Part shown: positions 39,359 to 48,017 of the stretch, piece by piece
Numbering within the stretch: position 1 is the stretch's first letter
Layout: every line of letters begins with the position of its first letter
NCBI RefSeq assembly: GCF_031455195.1
Contig: NZ_JAVDSH010000010.1
Coordinates: forward strand, 124,001 to 188,000
Direction of reading: 5' to 3'
Origin: Arthrobacter nitroguajacolicus_D
Lineage (GTDB): Bacteria > Actinomycetota > Actinomycetes > Actinomycetales > Micrococcaceae
DNA: 64,000 bases
The notes under the pieces: model-generated
The model's database searches: none
Told to the model about the DNA's origin: nothing
What the model saw: only the letters and a program-made list of their open reading frames with translations
Position numbers and translations under genes: made by a program

Positions 39359-41893
39359 TCACTGGGGGCCTTTCGGGGAGGTCAAGGAATACACGCCGGT
39401 AGACAACGGAAGCCGGATCACCATGGTCAGTCCGCCGCCAGGGGTTTCCTCCGCGGTGAGGGTGCCTCCCATTGCCTCGGTGAAGCCCTTGGCCACAGCG
39501 AGCCCCAAACCCACTCCCGTGGCGGCCGGTACGTCGTTCAGGCGCTGGAAGGGCTGGAACATTTGCAGGACGCTGGCCGCGGGTACGCCCTGGCCGTGGT
39601 CGATGATCCGCAGCTCGCTGGCCGGCTGCCCGGCCAGCGTGGTGGTGCTGAGTCCACCCGCAGTTCCCACAATCACGACGTCGGAGTTCGGTGCGTATTT
39701 CACTGCATTCTCGACGATGTTGGCAATGACCCGTTCCAGCATTCCGGCATCCGCGTCCACCTCGGGCATATTGGGTGGCAGGTCCACCCTGACACGTCCC
39801 ACCGGAACGCCATGAAGTGCAGCCGGGATCACGTCAAACCAACGCGTCGGTTTGATCAGGGCGTTAACGGAGTCCGAGGTGATCCGGGACATGTCCAGAA
39901 GGTTGCCCACCAGCACGTCAAGCCGATCAGAGCATTCGTCAATGGTGGCCAGGAGCTCTTGTTCTTCTTGTTCCGTGTAGTGCACACCAGGTTGCCGCAA
40001 ACCACCAACAGCCAGCTTGATGCCGGCCAATGGGGTGCGGAGATCGTGGGAAACAGCGCGAAGAATCGAAGTGCGCATGGTGTTGCTTTCCGCCAACCGC
40101 ATGACTTCGCGGCGGCTGGCTGCAAGTTGCCGGCGTTCCAACTGTGCCGAGAGGTGCGATCCGAAAGCGCCGAGCAAGCGGCGGTCGCTCGCCGGTAGGA
40201 CCCTTCCGGTCAGGACCAGCCGTGTGCTGGCGTCGATCTGTTCGATGTTCTCGTTCTCATCCGGAGCTTCCTCGCCGGCTGCGGCCACCAGTCGCCAACC
40301 ATCGCCGGAAGCTGTTTCATAGAGGGCTGCCTGGCGGACCTGGAAGACATCCAAAGCTTGTTCCAGAAGTCCCACTACGGTGTCTTCCGCTGCAGTGGCT
40401 CCCCGAGTGAGGTCGCCCAGCGTGGCTGCTTCCGACCGGGCCCGGGCAGCCTCTTTCGAGCGCCTGGCTGAAAGGTCCACCACAACGGCAACAGCGGATG
40501 AAACGCCCGCGAAAACCAACAGTGCCAGCAGGTTCTGGGGATCGCTGATTGTCAGGGTGCCAAGGGGTGGGACCGAGAAGTAGTTCACCAAGGCGCTGCT
40601 CCACAAGGCAGCCAGCAGGGCAGGCCACAGGCCGCCAACCAGCGCAACGCAAACAGAACCGCTCAGTTGGACGAGCACTGCCGTCGCTATGTTGTGCGAC
40701 GGGCTGGCAGCCAACAGGAGTTGAAGCAGGACGGGCACCACAACTGCCATGCCAAAGCCCACGAATACCCGCACGCGGCCCAGGTCGCGTGGCCGGGAGG
40801 GTTCCTTGCCCCTGCCGCCAAGGGGATGGGAGACCATGTGCACATCGATGTCTCCCGAGTCCCTGACCACCTTGTTCCCCACGCCGCCGGTGAGTCTCCC
40901 GGCCAGGGCCTTCCGACGCGACACCCCCACCACGATCTGGGTTGCATTGACACTCCGGGCAAAGTCAAGAAGGGCCTTGGCCGGGTCTTCGCCAGCCACA
41001 ATGTGGTAGCTGCCGCCCAGGTCCCGGATGAGGGTGCGCTGTGCTTCCAACGCTTGCGGCGACTCGGCAGCTACGCCATCGGCCGCGCGGACATGGACGG
41101 CCAGGAGGTCCCCACCATTGACACGCTTGAGGATCCTGGCGGCCCGGCGGATCAGGACTTCTCCTTCCGGGCCACCCGTCAGCCCGATGACGATCCGCTC
41201 CCTTGCAGGCCAGCTTTCCTCGATCTGGTTCTCAGCACGGTATCGGGCCAGGCCTTCGTCAACCCGGTCGGCGAGCCACAGCAAGGCCAGCTCGCGCAGT
41301 GCCGTCAGGTTGCCCATGCGGAAGTAGTTGGACAGCGCAGCGTCGATCTTATCCGCGGTGTAGATCTTTCCGTCACCCAGCCGCTGCCGGAGCAGTTCCG
41401 GTGAGATGTCCACCAGGTGGATCTGGTCGGCGCGACGCACGATGTCGTCCGGGACGGTTTCCGCTTGGTGCACATCGGTGATCGCATTGACGACGTCGCC
41501 AAGGGACGCCAGATGTTGCACATTGACTGTGGAGAGGACATTGATGCCGGCCCCAAGCAGCTCTTCGATGTCCTCCCAGCGCTTGTGGTTCCGGCTGCCC
41601 GGGATGTTGGTGTGGGCGTACTCATCGACGATTGCCGTGTGTGGCCGCCGCGCAAGGACCGCGTCGAGGTCCATTTCCTCGAAAGTTGTGCCACGGTAAT
41701 CGACACTCCGCATCGGGACGACTTCCAGACCGTCCATCAATGCGCGGGTGTCGGCGCGGCCGTGGTCCATGGCGAACGCCACCACCACATCCTCCCCACG
41801 GCCAAGCAACCTGTGGGCCTCCTCGAGCATGGCGTACGTCTTGCCGACACCAGGAGCAGCCCCCAGGAAGATTCTCAGTGTTGCCCGCGCCAT
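39359..41893 (-). CDS. kdpD: Sensor histidine kinase KdpD
   Basis: 844 residues. The N-terminal KdpD domain has Walker A GAAPGVGKTYAMLEEAHRLL and IVDEYAHTNIPGSRNHKRWE. A UspA-like domain follows (RIVIGLTGGPEGEVLIRRAA), then a four-span DUF4118 region around residues 380-475, a GAF-like segment, the H-box AVSHDLRTPLAGIK (autophosphorylated His), and the ATPase boxes NIVENAVKYAP and GVGLGLAVAKGFTEAMGGTL. It senses low potassium and phosphorylates KdpE. It lies 29 bases after kdpC. Confidence 0.95.
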   Translation of the reverse strand: MARATLRIFLGAAPGVGKTYAMLEEAHRLLGRGEDVVVAFAMDHGRADTRALMDGLEVVPMRSVDYRGTTFEEMDLDAVLARRPHTAIVDEYAHTNIPGSRNHKRWEDIEELLGAGINVLSTVNVQHLASLGDVVNAITDVHQAETVPDDIVRRADQIHLVDISPELLRQRLGDGKIYTADKIDAALSNYFRMGNLTALRELALLWLADRVDEGLARYRAENQIEESWPARERIVIGLTGGPEGEVLIRRAARILKRVNGGDLLAVHVRAADGVAAESPQALEAQRTLIRDLGGSYHIVAGEDPAKALLDFARSVNATQIVVGVSRRKALAGRLTGGVGNKVVRDSGDIDVHMVSHPLGGRGKEPSRPRDLGRVRVFVGFGMAVVVPVLLQLLLAASPSHNIATAVLVQLSGSVCVALVGGLWPALLAALWSSALVNYFSVPPLGTLTISDPQNLLALLVFAGVSSAVAVVVDLSARRSKEAARARSEAATLGDLTRGATAAEDTVVGLLEQALDVFQVRQAALYETASGDGWRLVAAAGEEAPDENENIEQIDASTRLVLTGRVLPASDRRLLGAFGSHLSAQLERRQLAASRREVMRLAESNTMRTSILRAVSHDLRTPLAGIKLAVGGLRQPGVHYTEQEEQELLATIDECSDRLDVLVGNLLDMSRITSDSVNALIKPTRWFDVIPAALHGVPVGRVRVDLPPNMPEVDADAGMLERVIANIVENAVKYAPNSDVVIVGTAGGLSTTTLAGQPASELRIIDHGQGVPAASVLQMFQPFQRLNDVPAATGVGLGLAVAKGFTEAMGGTLTAEETPGGGLTMVIRLPLSTGVYSLTSPKGPQ

Positions 41894-41922
41894 ACCGTCA
41901 TTCTTCCACTCGGAACCGGTCC

Positions 41923-42525
41923 CTAATCATCGGTGCCGCCCGCGGCGACGTCGAGGTTCAGCAGGGTTACGTTTACTGACGGTTGGCCCAGGAAGGCTTC
42001 CAGTCCACTGGAGGTTCGCTTATCCACCATGCGTTGAACGGCGTCCACTCCCAACCCATGCGCAGCAGCAACCCGGGCTACTTGGATTCTGGCGTATTCA
42101 GGCGAGATGTGCGGATCCAGTCCCGATCCGCTGGCCGTCACGGCGTCCGCGGGCACATCGGCTTCACTGGTGCCCTCCGCCTTGGCGACTGCTGTGCGGT
42201 TGGCTGCAACGGCGTCGAGCAGTTTCGGATCGTTGGGGCCAAGATTGCTGGCCGACGACGACGACGGGTCCCACCCGACTGCGGACGGCCTGGCGTGGAA
42301 CCAAGCGGGGTCCTGGGCCCCGGCGTCGTCCGCGGAAACCTGGGAGATCAGGGCCGAAGCCGCCGGTTTGCCTGCCGGGTCCTTGGCGATGGAACCGTTT
42401 GCCTGGAAGGGCGCCACAAGCTGTCCAACACCGAAGATCGACAACGGGTACAGAACCCCAAGCACGAGTGTCGCGAGAAGAAGGAAACGTGCTGCGGTGC
42501 CTGCCTGGCGTAAGTAGATGTTCAT
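41923..42525 (-). CDS. kdpC: Potassium-transporting ATPase KdpC subunit
   Basis: 200 residues with one N-terminal span (FLLLATLVLGVLYPLSIFGV) and a large soluble part containing RPSAVGWDPSSSSASNLGPN and DPHISPEYARIQVARVA, both typical for KdpC. It stabilises the KdpAB complex and helps catalysis. Start is 9 bases after kdpB. Confidence 0.93.
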   Translation of the reverse strand: MNIYLRQAGTAARFLLLATLVLGVLYPLSIFGVGQLVAPFQANGSIAKDPAGKPAASALISQVSADDAGAQDPAWFHARPSAVGWDPSSSSASNLGPNDPKLLDAVAANRTAVAKAEGTSEADVPADAVTASGSGLDPHISPEYARIQVARVAAAHGLGVDAVQRMVDKRTSSGLEAFLGQPSVNVTLLNLDVAAGGTDD

Positions 42526-42534
42526 TGTGGTGTC

Positions 42535-44673
42535 CTAGCCGATGCCGGGGATGACGGAAATGATCAGGTCGATGAGCTTGATGCCAAGAAATGGGGCCAC
42601 GAGCCCACCAAGGCCATACAGAAATAGATTCCTGCCGAGAGCCTGGTTGGCTGACACTGCCCTGTACTTCACGCCGCGCAGCGCCAACGGAACCAAAACC
42701 AGGATGATGAGGGCGTTGAAGATCACTGCCGAAAGGATGGCCGAGGATGGACTCGCCAGGCCCATGATGTTCAGCATGCCGAGCCCGGGGAAGGCAGCCG
42801 TGAAGAGTGCCGGGACGATCGCGAAGTACTTTGCCACGTCATTGGCCACCGAGAAAGTGGTCAGCGCCCCGCGTGTAATCAGCAACTGTTTGCCGATGCC
42901 CACGATGTTGATCAGCTTGGTGGGATCGGAATCCAGGTCCACCATGTTGGCCGCTTCCTTGGCGGCGGGCGTTCCGGAATTCATCGCCACGCCAACGTCG
43001 GCCGCGGCGAGGGCCGGGGCGTCGTTGGTGCCATCGCCGGTCATGGCAACGAGCCGCCCTTCGCCCTGCTCGCGGCGAATGACATCCAGTTTGTCCTCGG
43101 GCGTGGCTTCCGCGACGAAGTCGTCCACGCCGGCCTCGGCTGCGATCGCCTTGGCGGTGATGGGGTTGTCGCCGGTGATCATTACCGTGCGGATGCCCAT
43201 TTTGCGCAATTCAGCGAAGCGGGCGTGCATTCCCGGCTTGACCACATCGGCAAGGTGCACGGTTCCCAAAACCCGGGCGCCGCCGTCGTGCATGTGTTCG
43301 GCAACCAGAAGCGGTGTGCCGCCCTGCGCGGAAATCTCCTGCACACGCCGCTGGACTTCCGCAGGCATGTGCCCTCCGGCTTCGGTGACGAAGCGTTCGA
43401 CGGCGGCCGCGGCCCCCTTGCGGATCTGGCGCCCGTCCAGGTCCAGGCCGCTCATGCGGGTGCTTGCGGTGAACTCCACGATGGTAAATTCCCCGGATGT
43501 GGTGCTGAGGGCTTCCAGGTCAGGTCCGGTGACGCCCTTCTCGTCGGAGAGTTCCACGATGGAGCGTCCCTCGGGGGTTTCGTCCGCGAGGGACGACAAG
43601 CGCGCGGCGATGATGAGTTCCTCCTGTTCCACGCCGTTGGAAGGAAAGAAGTTGACCGCCCGCCTGTTTCCGTAAGTGATGGTGCCCGTCTTATCGAGCA
43701 GCAAAGTGGTGATGTCACCGGCTGTTTCCACGGCCCGGCCCGACGTCGCCAACACGTTGTGTTGGACCAGGCGGTCCATGCCTGCGATGCCGATGGCCGG
43801 GACCAAGGCCCCAATGGTGGTGGGAATCAGGCAAACCAGCAATGCAACCAGGACGATCGGTGATGGCGTGGCTCCTGCCAAGGACGCGATGGGTGCCAAG
43901 GTCATGGTGACAACCAGGAAAACGATGGTCAGCGACACAAGGAGCACATGCAGGGCAATCTCGTTCGGAGTCTTCTGCCGGACAGCTCCCTCAACCAGCT
44001 TGATCATCCGATCGATGAAGGTGGCTCCCGGCTCTGCCGTGATCCGGACCAGGATCCGGTCCGACAGGACCTTGGTGCCACCAGTGACGGAGGAACGGTC
44101 GCCGCCGGACTCCCGGATGACCGGCGCCGACTCGCCTGTAATGGTCGATTCATCCACGCTGGCCAGGCCTTCGATGATTTCGCCGTCGGACGGGATGACA
44201 TCGCCTGCTTCGCAGATCACGACGTCGTTCAGTTTCAGTTCGGTGCCCGGCACTTCCTCGGTGGTGCCATCACCCAAACGCAGTCGGGCAAGGACGCCCT
44301 TGCGGCTGGCGCGCAGGCTGTCAGCCTGGGCTTTTCCGCGGCCCTCTGCGATGGCCTCGGACAATGTACCGAACAGAACGGTCAGCCAAAGCCAGACGGT
44401 CACCACGATGCCAAAGACTGCGGGCTTGAACACACAAATCGTGGTGCAGGCAGCTGCCCCCACCAGCACCACGAACATGACCGGTGAGTGGACCATCTGC
44501 CGGGGGTCCAGCTTCTTGAAAGCCACAGGCAGTGCCGCGCGGATGGTGGCGGCATTCAGCTTCGCCGGGGCCTTGGTGTGGTGTTTGTGTGCTCCGGGAG
44601 TTCCAAGAGGGTTGCCGTCAGCATACGTAAGGGCTGACGTGTCCGCGGCTTCAGCCGTACTGGACCGGGTCAT
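42535..44673 (-). CDS. kdpB: Potassium-transporting P-type ATPase KdpB
   Basis: 712 residues. The phosphorylation motif LLLDKTGTITYG has its Asp at residue 327, the actuator motif is ITGESAPVIRESGGDRSSVT, and the hinge motif is MTGDGTNDAPALAAADVGVA. An N-terminal extension of about 40 residues is polar. KdpB hydrolyses ATP to drive potassium through KdpA. Its ATG overlaps the kdpA stop by four bases. Confidence 0.96.
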   Translation of the reverse strand: MTRSSTAEAADTSALTYADGNPLGTPGAHKHHTKAPAKLNAATIRAALPVAFKKLDPRQMVHSPVMFVVLVGAAACTTICVFKPAVFGIVVTVWLWLTVLFGTLSEAIAEGRGKAQADSLRASRKGVLARLRLGDGTTEEVPGTELKLNDVVICEAGDVIPSDGEIIEGLASVDESTITGESAPVIRESGGDRSSVTGGTKVLSDRILVRITAEPGATFIDRMIKLVEGAVRQKTPNEIALHVLLVSLTIVFLVVTMTLAPIASLAGATPSPIVLVALLVCLIPTTIGALVPAIGIAGMDRLVQHNVLATSGRAVETAGDITTLLLDKTGTITYGNRRAVNFFPSNGVEQEELIIAARLSSLADETPEGRSIVELSDEKGVTGPDLEALSTTSGEFTIVEFTASTRMSGLDLDGRQIRKGAAAAVERFVTEAGGHMPAEVQRRVQEISAQGGTPLLVAEHMHDGGARVLGTVHLADVVKPGMHARFAELRKMGIRTVMITGDNPITAKAIAAEAGVDDFVAEATPEDKLDVIRREQGEGRLVAMTGDGTNDAPALAAADVGVAMNSGTPAAKEAANMVDLDSDPTKLINIVGIGKQLLITRGALTTFSVANDVAKYFAIVPALFTAAFPGLGMLNIMGLASPSSAILSAVIFNALIILVLVPLALRGVKYRAVSANQALGRNLFLYGLGGLVAPFLGIKLIDLIISVIPGIG

Positions 44674-46337
44674 TTGATAAGTCCTTCTGCGAGGGGGCCC
44701 AAAGCGAGGGCGGGGAAGTAGCTGAGGGCTGTCATGATCACAGTGACGCTGAGGAGGAGTGATCCAAAAAGTCCTCCATGAGTGGGTACAGTTCCTGCGG
44801 ATGCGGGGATTCTCCGTTGCAGGGCCAAGGAACCGGCCAAGGCCAGGATCAGGGCGATGGGAAGGAAACGACCCAACAGCATGGCGATTCCGAGCATCAC
44901 GGAAAGATAGGGGCCGGAGCTGGTGATGCCGCCAAATGCTGAGCCGTTGTTATTGGCGCCCGAGGTGAAGGCGTACAACACTTCACTGAATTGGTGGGGC
45001 CCCGTAGCCGGCGCGTTGGCCATGACATCCGGGAGCAGCACCGTAATGCCTGCCATCACCAGCACCAGGGTTGGTGTGACCAGGATGTACAGGGCGGCGA
45101 GTTTCATTTCACGTGGACCGATCTTCTTGCCCACGAACTCCGGCGTCCGGCCGACCATGAGTCCTGCGATGAACACCGCGATGATGGCGAGAACCAACAT
45201 GCCGTACAACCCGGAGCCCGTCCCGCCGGGGGCCACTTCACCGAGCATCATGTTCAGCATGCCGATCCCGCCCGCCAGTGGTGGAAGGGAATCGTGGGCC
45301 ACGTTTACGGCTCCGGTGGACGTCAGGGTGGTGGAAGCCGCGAAAATGGAGCTCGCAGCGGGCCCGAGGCGTTGTTCGAAGCCTTCGCCCACGCCGCCGG
45401 CCGCCGTCGCCCCTGTTCCTTGGCCCGCAGCCACCGCCCACGCCATCAAGGCAGTGGAAGCCAGCCAAAGAGCGGCCATTACCCCGGCCACGGTATATCC
45501 TTGGCGCCGGTCTCCAACCATCCTTCCGTACGTATACGGAAGGGCGGAGGGGATGAGCAGGATCAGGAACACCTGGAACAGGCTGGTAAATACGTTCGGA
45601 TTCTCGAAAGGGTGGGCTGAGTTGGCGTTGAAGTAACCGCCGCCGTTGGTGCCCAGGACCTTGATGGCTTCCTGGGAAGCTACCGGTCCACCAGGTATCG
45701 CTTGGGTAACTCCGGTGGCTTGGTTGACAACCTCGGTGGACCAGAAATTCTGTACGACGCCGCCCATCACCAACAGGATCGCGCCAACTGCGGCGATGGG
45801 CAGGAGGAGCCGGAACGCCGTACGGGTGACGTCGACCCAGAAATTGCCCAAAAGGTCGGTTTTGGTTCGGACAATGCCGCGGATCAACGCAACGGCAACC
45901 ACAATCCCCACCGCCGCTGACAGGAAATTCTGGACGGCCAAGAGGCACATCTGGACGAAAATGCCCACAGTGGCCTCCGGCACGTATGTCTGCCAGTTCG
46001 TGTTGGTGACGAAGGATATGGCCGTGTTCATGGCTATCCAGGGGTCGACGCCAGGGAGTCCGTTGTTTCCCGGCAGCACGCCCTGCAGCCGCTGCAGGGC
46101 GAAGATCGCGAGGATGGAAACGGCTGAAAAGACCAGAACGCTGCGCAGATACACAGACCAGCTCTGTTCAGTCCCGGCGTCCACCCCCGCCAGGCGATAA
46201 AACAGGCGCTCAGGCTTTGAGGATTTTGTGCCAGTGAAGACTCGTTCCATATAGGCGCCCAAGGGCCTGTGCAGAAGAACGAGCGCAAGAAGCAGGACAC
46301 AAAGTTGAGTGATGAACGATGCGGTGCTGAAAACCAC
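44670..46337 (-). CDS. kdpA: Potassium-transporting ATPase KdpA subunit
   Basis: 555 residues with about ten spans. Selectivity filter loops are visible, including SFVTNTNWQTYVPE, GTNGGGYFNANSAHPFENPN, and TSGANNNGSAFGG. It is the potassium channel-like subunit of the high-affinity KdpFABC pump. It starts with GTG at 46337, six bases after kdpF; no strong ribosome binding site is seen, so coupling to kdpF is likely. Confidence 0.95.
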   Translation of the reverse strand: MVFSTASFITQLCVLLLALVLLHRPLGAYMERVFTGTKSSKPERLFYRLAGVDAGTEQSWSVYLRSVLVFSAVSILAIFALQRLQGVLPGNNGLPGVDPWIAMNTAISFVTNTNWQTYVPEATVGIFVQMCLLAVQNFLSAAVGIVVAVALIRGIVRTKTDLLGNFWVDVTRTAFRLLLPIAAVGAILLVMGGVVQNFWSTEVVNQATGVTQAIPGGPVASQEAIKVLGTNGGGYFNANSAHPFENPNVFTSLFQVFLILLIPSALPYTYGRMVGDRRQGYTVAGVMAALWLASTALMAWAVAAGQGTGATAAGGVGEGFEQRLGPAASSIFAASTTLTSTGAVNVAHDSLPPLAGGIGMLNMMLGEVAPGGTGSGLYGMLVLAIIAVFIAGLMVGRTPEFVGKKIGPREMKLAALYILVTPTLVLVMAGITVLLPDVMANAPATGPHQFSEVLYAFTSGANNNGSAFGGITSSGPYLSVMLGIAMLLGRFLPIALILALAGSLALQRRIPASAGTVPTHGGLFGSLLLSVTVIMTALSYFPALALGPLAEGLIK

Positions 46338-46343
46338 CTGCCG

Positions 46344-46442
46344 TCACCACTTTTCCGGGTTGAGCAGCACTGCCAACAGATACCCGATCATTGCCAGGCC
46401 GGCCAGGAACAAACCGGCCCACATCCAGGCGTCGGGGTTCAT
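46344..46442 (-). CDS. kdpF: Potassium-transporting ATPase small subunit KdpF
   Basis: 32 residues: a short polar start, one span (AGLFLAGLAMIGYLLAVLL) and the C-terminal NPEKW that is typical of KdpF. It stabilises the KdpABC complex in the membrane. It is shorter than most gene callers accept. Its ATG overlaps the stop of another tiny ORF (ATGA). Confidence 0.88.
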   Translation of the reverse strand: MNPDAWMWAGLFLAGLAMIGYLLAVLLNPEKW

Positions 46443-46552
46443 TGGCCGCTCACCCGGCCTGCGCCGTCGATCATCTTGCCCAGGAGGCGGGCCACCCACA
46501 TCACGATCCCCATGCTCATCACGAGAATCGCCACAACAGCCACGTCGGCCAT
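46439..46552 (-). CDS. 37-residue predicted membrane protein at the head of the kdp operon
   Basis: The ORF runs from the ATG at 46552 to TGA at 46439-46441, which overlaps the kdpF start as ATGA. AAAGGA lies 7 bases before the ATG. The protein begins MADVAVVAILVMSMGIVMWV and ends in a basic/polar tail (RLLGKMIDGAGRVSGQ), so it is a single-span membrane peptide of KdpF-like size but without NPEKW. The overlap, spacing and membrane nature argue that it is translated with KdpF. The function is unknown; an extra small Kdp subunit is the simplest idea. Confidence 0.68.
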   Translation of the reverse strand: MADVAVVAILVMSMGIVMWVARLLGKMIDGAGRVSGQ

Positions 46553-46572
46553 TGGAACGTCCTTTCATCGGT

Positions 46573-46588
46573 GCCCCGTTTGCGGGGC
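46573..46588 (-). promoter_or_regulatory. Short hairpin in the kdp leader
   Basis: GCCCCG and CGGGGC flank a four-base loop, about 20 bases before the start of the first small ORF. It may influence translation or be a pause element; no known riboswitch pattern is recognised. Confidence 0.3.
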
Positions 46589-46626
46589 TGATGTCAGTCA
46601 ACCCCCGTCAAAGAGGCGAAAAGGCG

Positions 46627-46643
46627 TTCCTTACGATTCCTTA
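46627..46643 (-). promoter_or_regulatory. Candidate KdpE binding site (direct repeat)
   Basis: On the minus strand TAAGGAA is repeated with a 10-base period (46627-46633 and 46637-46643 read from the plus strand as TTCCTTA), about 75 to 90 bases before the first ORF of the kdp operon; a related TTCTTAA occurs at 46670. Direct repeats at one helical turn are the usual OmpR-family arrangement. The region 46600-46914 is otherwise gene-free and relatively A/T-rich. Confidence 0.5.
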
Positions 46644-46914
46644 ATGCGGGTGCCGCCAATCTTGATGGGTTCTTAACGCTCCTGACGCAGCCGGGATTCG
46701 CCGGCGGCGTAGAGGTGGCTTGCCCTCGGTGGTAAGTAAGCTTAGTGATTTGCCGTCAAAAAGGTGTCCCAATTGGCGCCATTGTGGGCTATCTTGATCG
46801 TGAGTGGCCCGACTTATTGTTTTACGCGACGGCAATAATCAAAGGTTGCTTAGTTATTTGTCATGGCTGCACGGCATGTTTGCGTTATTTTCCGTATCAA
46901 CGAAAGGAAATGCG

Positions 46915-47136
46915 TTGGCTGTTTCTGTTGAATTGGGCAAAGCACTCGATAAAGCCTACGAAAATGCGACTTTGGACGAAATCCTGGCCGCCCCGCCGTC
47001 CGCACTCGCCGGACTTACCGATAAACACAATGAATTGCTCGCCCAGTTGGGAATCAAGACGGTTCGCGACCTTGGCAGCAACAAGTTCTTTGCCGCCGCT
47101 GGCGTGTTGGTGGCGCTGTCCGGAAAGGTCGGCTGA
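46915..47136 (+). CDS. Hypothetical 73-residue protein, possible helix-hairpin-helix
   Basis: The likely start is TTG at 46915, preceded by AAAGGA at about 6 bases; the frame is open from 46804 but without a site. The protein has helical segments LGKALDKAYENATLDEILA and LTDKHNELLAQLGIKTVRDL, ending LGSNKFFAAAGVLVALSGK. The LAQLGIKTVRDL portion recalls a helix-hairpin-helix, which is a guess. It is divergent from the kdp operon. Confidence 0.5.
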   Translation: MAVSVELGKALDKAYENATLDEILAAPPSALAGLTDKHNELLAQLGIKTVRDLGSNKFFAAAGVLVALSGKVG

Positions 47137-47177
47137 TTACCGCAATCGTCGGCCGCAGTACCAAACCAACCAAGTAG

Positions 47178-47219
47178 CAGTTCAGGTCGTTCTGAGGCAC
47201 TCAAAACGACCTGAACTGC
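47178..47219. terminator. Perfect hairpin between convergent genes
   Basis: Arms 47178-47192 and 47205-47219 (15 bases, GCAGTTCAGGTCGTT and its complement) enclose a 12-base loop. It lies 41 bases after the small plus-strand ORF and 3 bases before the isomerase stop on the minus strand, so it can end both transcripts. Confidence 0.78.
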
Positions 47220-47222
47220 GAC

Positions 47223-48017
47223 TCAGTTAATAGTGAACGCCGCGCGGAAGGCGGCCAGCGCGGCGTCCCCTGCTTCGACCGATTGACCGCCGACAGCACC
47301 GGCCTCCAGCCCGATGACCCCGGCGTATCCGGCGTCGACCAGTGCCCTGCAAACCGCGGGGTAGTTGATCTCGCCGGTGCCGGGTTCGAACCGGCCGGGC
47401 ACGTCCGCCACCTGGATCTCGCCCGTGTAAGGCTGGGCCGCGCGGACGAGCTCGATCAAGTTACCTTCGCCAATCTGCGCGTGGTAAAGGTCCAGCATCA
47501 TCTTCACGTGGGGGTGGTTGACGGCCTGGACCAGTGCCAGGGTGTCCTTGGCACGGGCCAAGGGGATTCCGGGGTGGTCCAGGACGGTGTTCAGGTTCTC
47601 CAGCGCGAAGACGATCCCATGCTCTGCGCCCAATTGGCCCAACTGCTCCAAGGTGCGGAGCCCGGTCAGCCACATCGCGCCCGTGGCCCGTTGGGTGGGC
47701 CTCACCGCGCGGCCACCTTCGCCAAGCTCCGCGGGGTGGACCACCATCCGTTCGACACCTAGTTCCAGGGCTGTGGGGATCAGCTTCTCCGCCGAAGCCA
47801 GTACTTCGTGTGCATCGGAGGAGTCGATCACGCTGCCGCCGAAGTAGCCGCTCATGGACGAGAACCTGGCGCCGGTGGCGGCGAGGGCTGCGATGTCCCT
47901 GCCGCGCGTGTCCCAGAGCTCAACCTCAAAGCCCTGATCGTGGATGCGGCGGACGCGGTCGATCAACGGGAGTTCGCCGTAGACCATCTCCGCGCAGACG
48001 GCCAAGCGGAAGGTCAC
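47223..48017 (-). CDS. Sugar isomerase/epimerase, hydroxypyruvate isomerase-like TIM barrel
   Basis: 264 residues of the AP-endonuclease-2-like sugar isomerase fold. N-terminal RLAVCAEMVYGELPLIDRV with FEVELWDTRGRD resembles hydroxypyruvate isomerase (Hyi); metal ligands are probably Glu in FALENLN, Asp in MMLDLYHAQIGEGN and Glu in GVIGLEAG. The ATG overlaps the stop of the dehydrogenase gene by four bases. It may act on an inositol or sugar intermediate; the substrate is unknown. Last gene of the LacI-controlled pair. Confidence 0.86.
   Translation of the reverse strand: MTFRLAVCAEMVYGELPLIDRVRRIHDQGFEVELWDTRGRDIAALAATGARFSSMSGYFGGSVIDSSDAHEVLASAEKLIPTALELGVERMVVHPAELGEGGRAVRPTQRATGAMWLTGLRTLEQLGQLGAEHGIVFALENLNTVLDHPGIPLARAKDTLALVQAVNHPHVKMMLDLYHAQIGEGNLIELVRAAQPYTGEIQVADVPGRFEPGTGEINYPAVCRALVDAGYAGVIGLEAGAVGGQSVEAGDAALAAFRAAFTIN

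Noticed and set aside
46743..46914. Longer starts for the small ORF after the kdp promoter
   Set aside because: The A/T-rich stretch looks like promoter DNA and the only good ribosome binding site is at TTG 46915.
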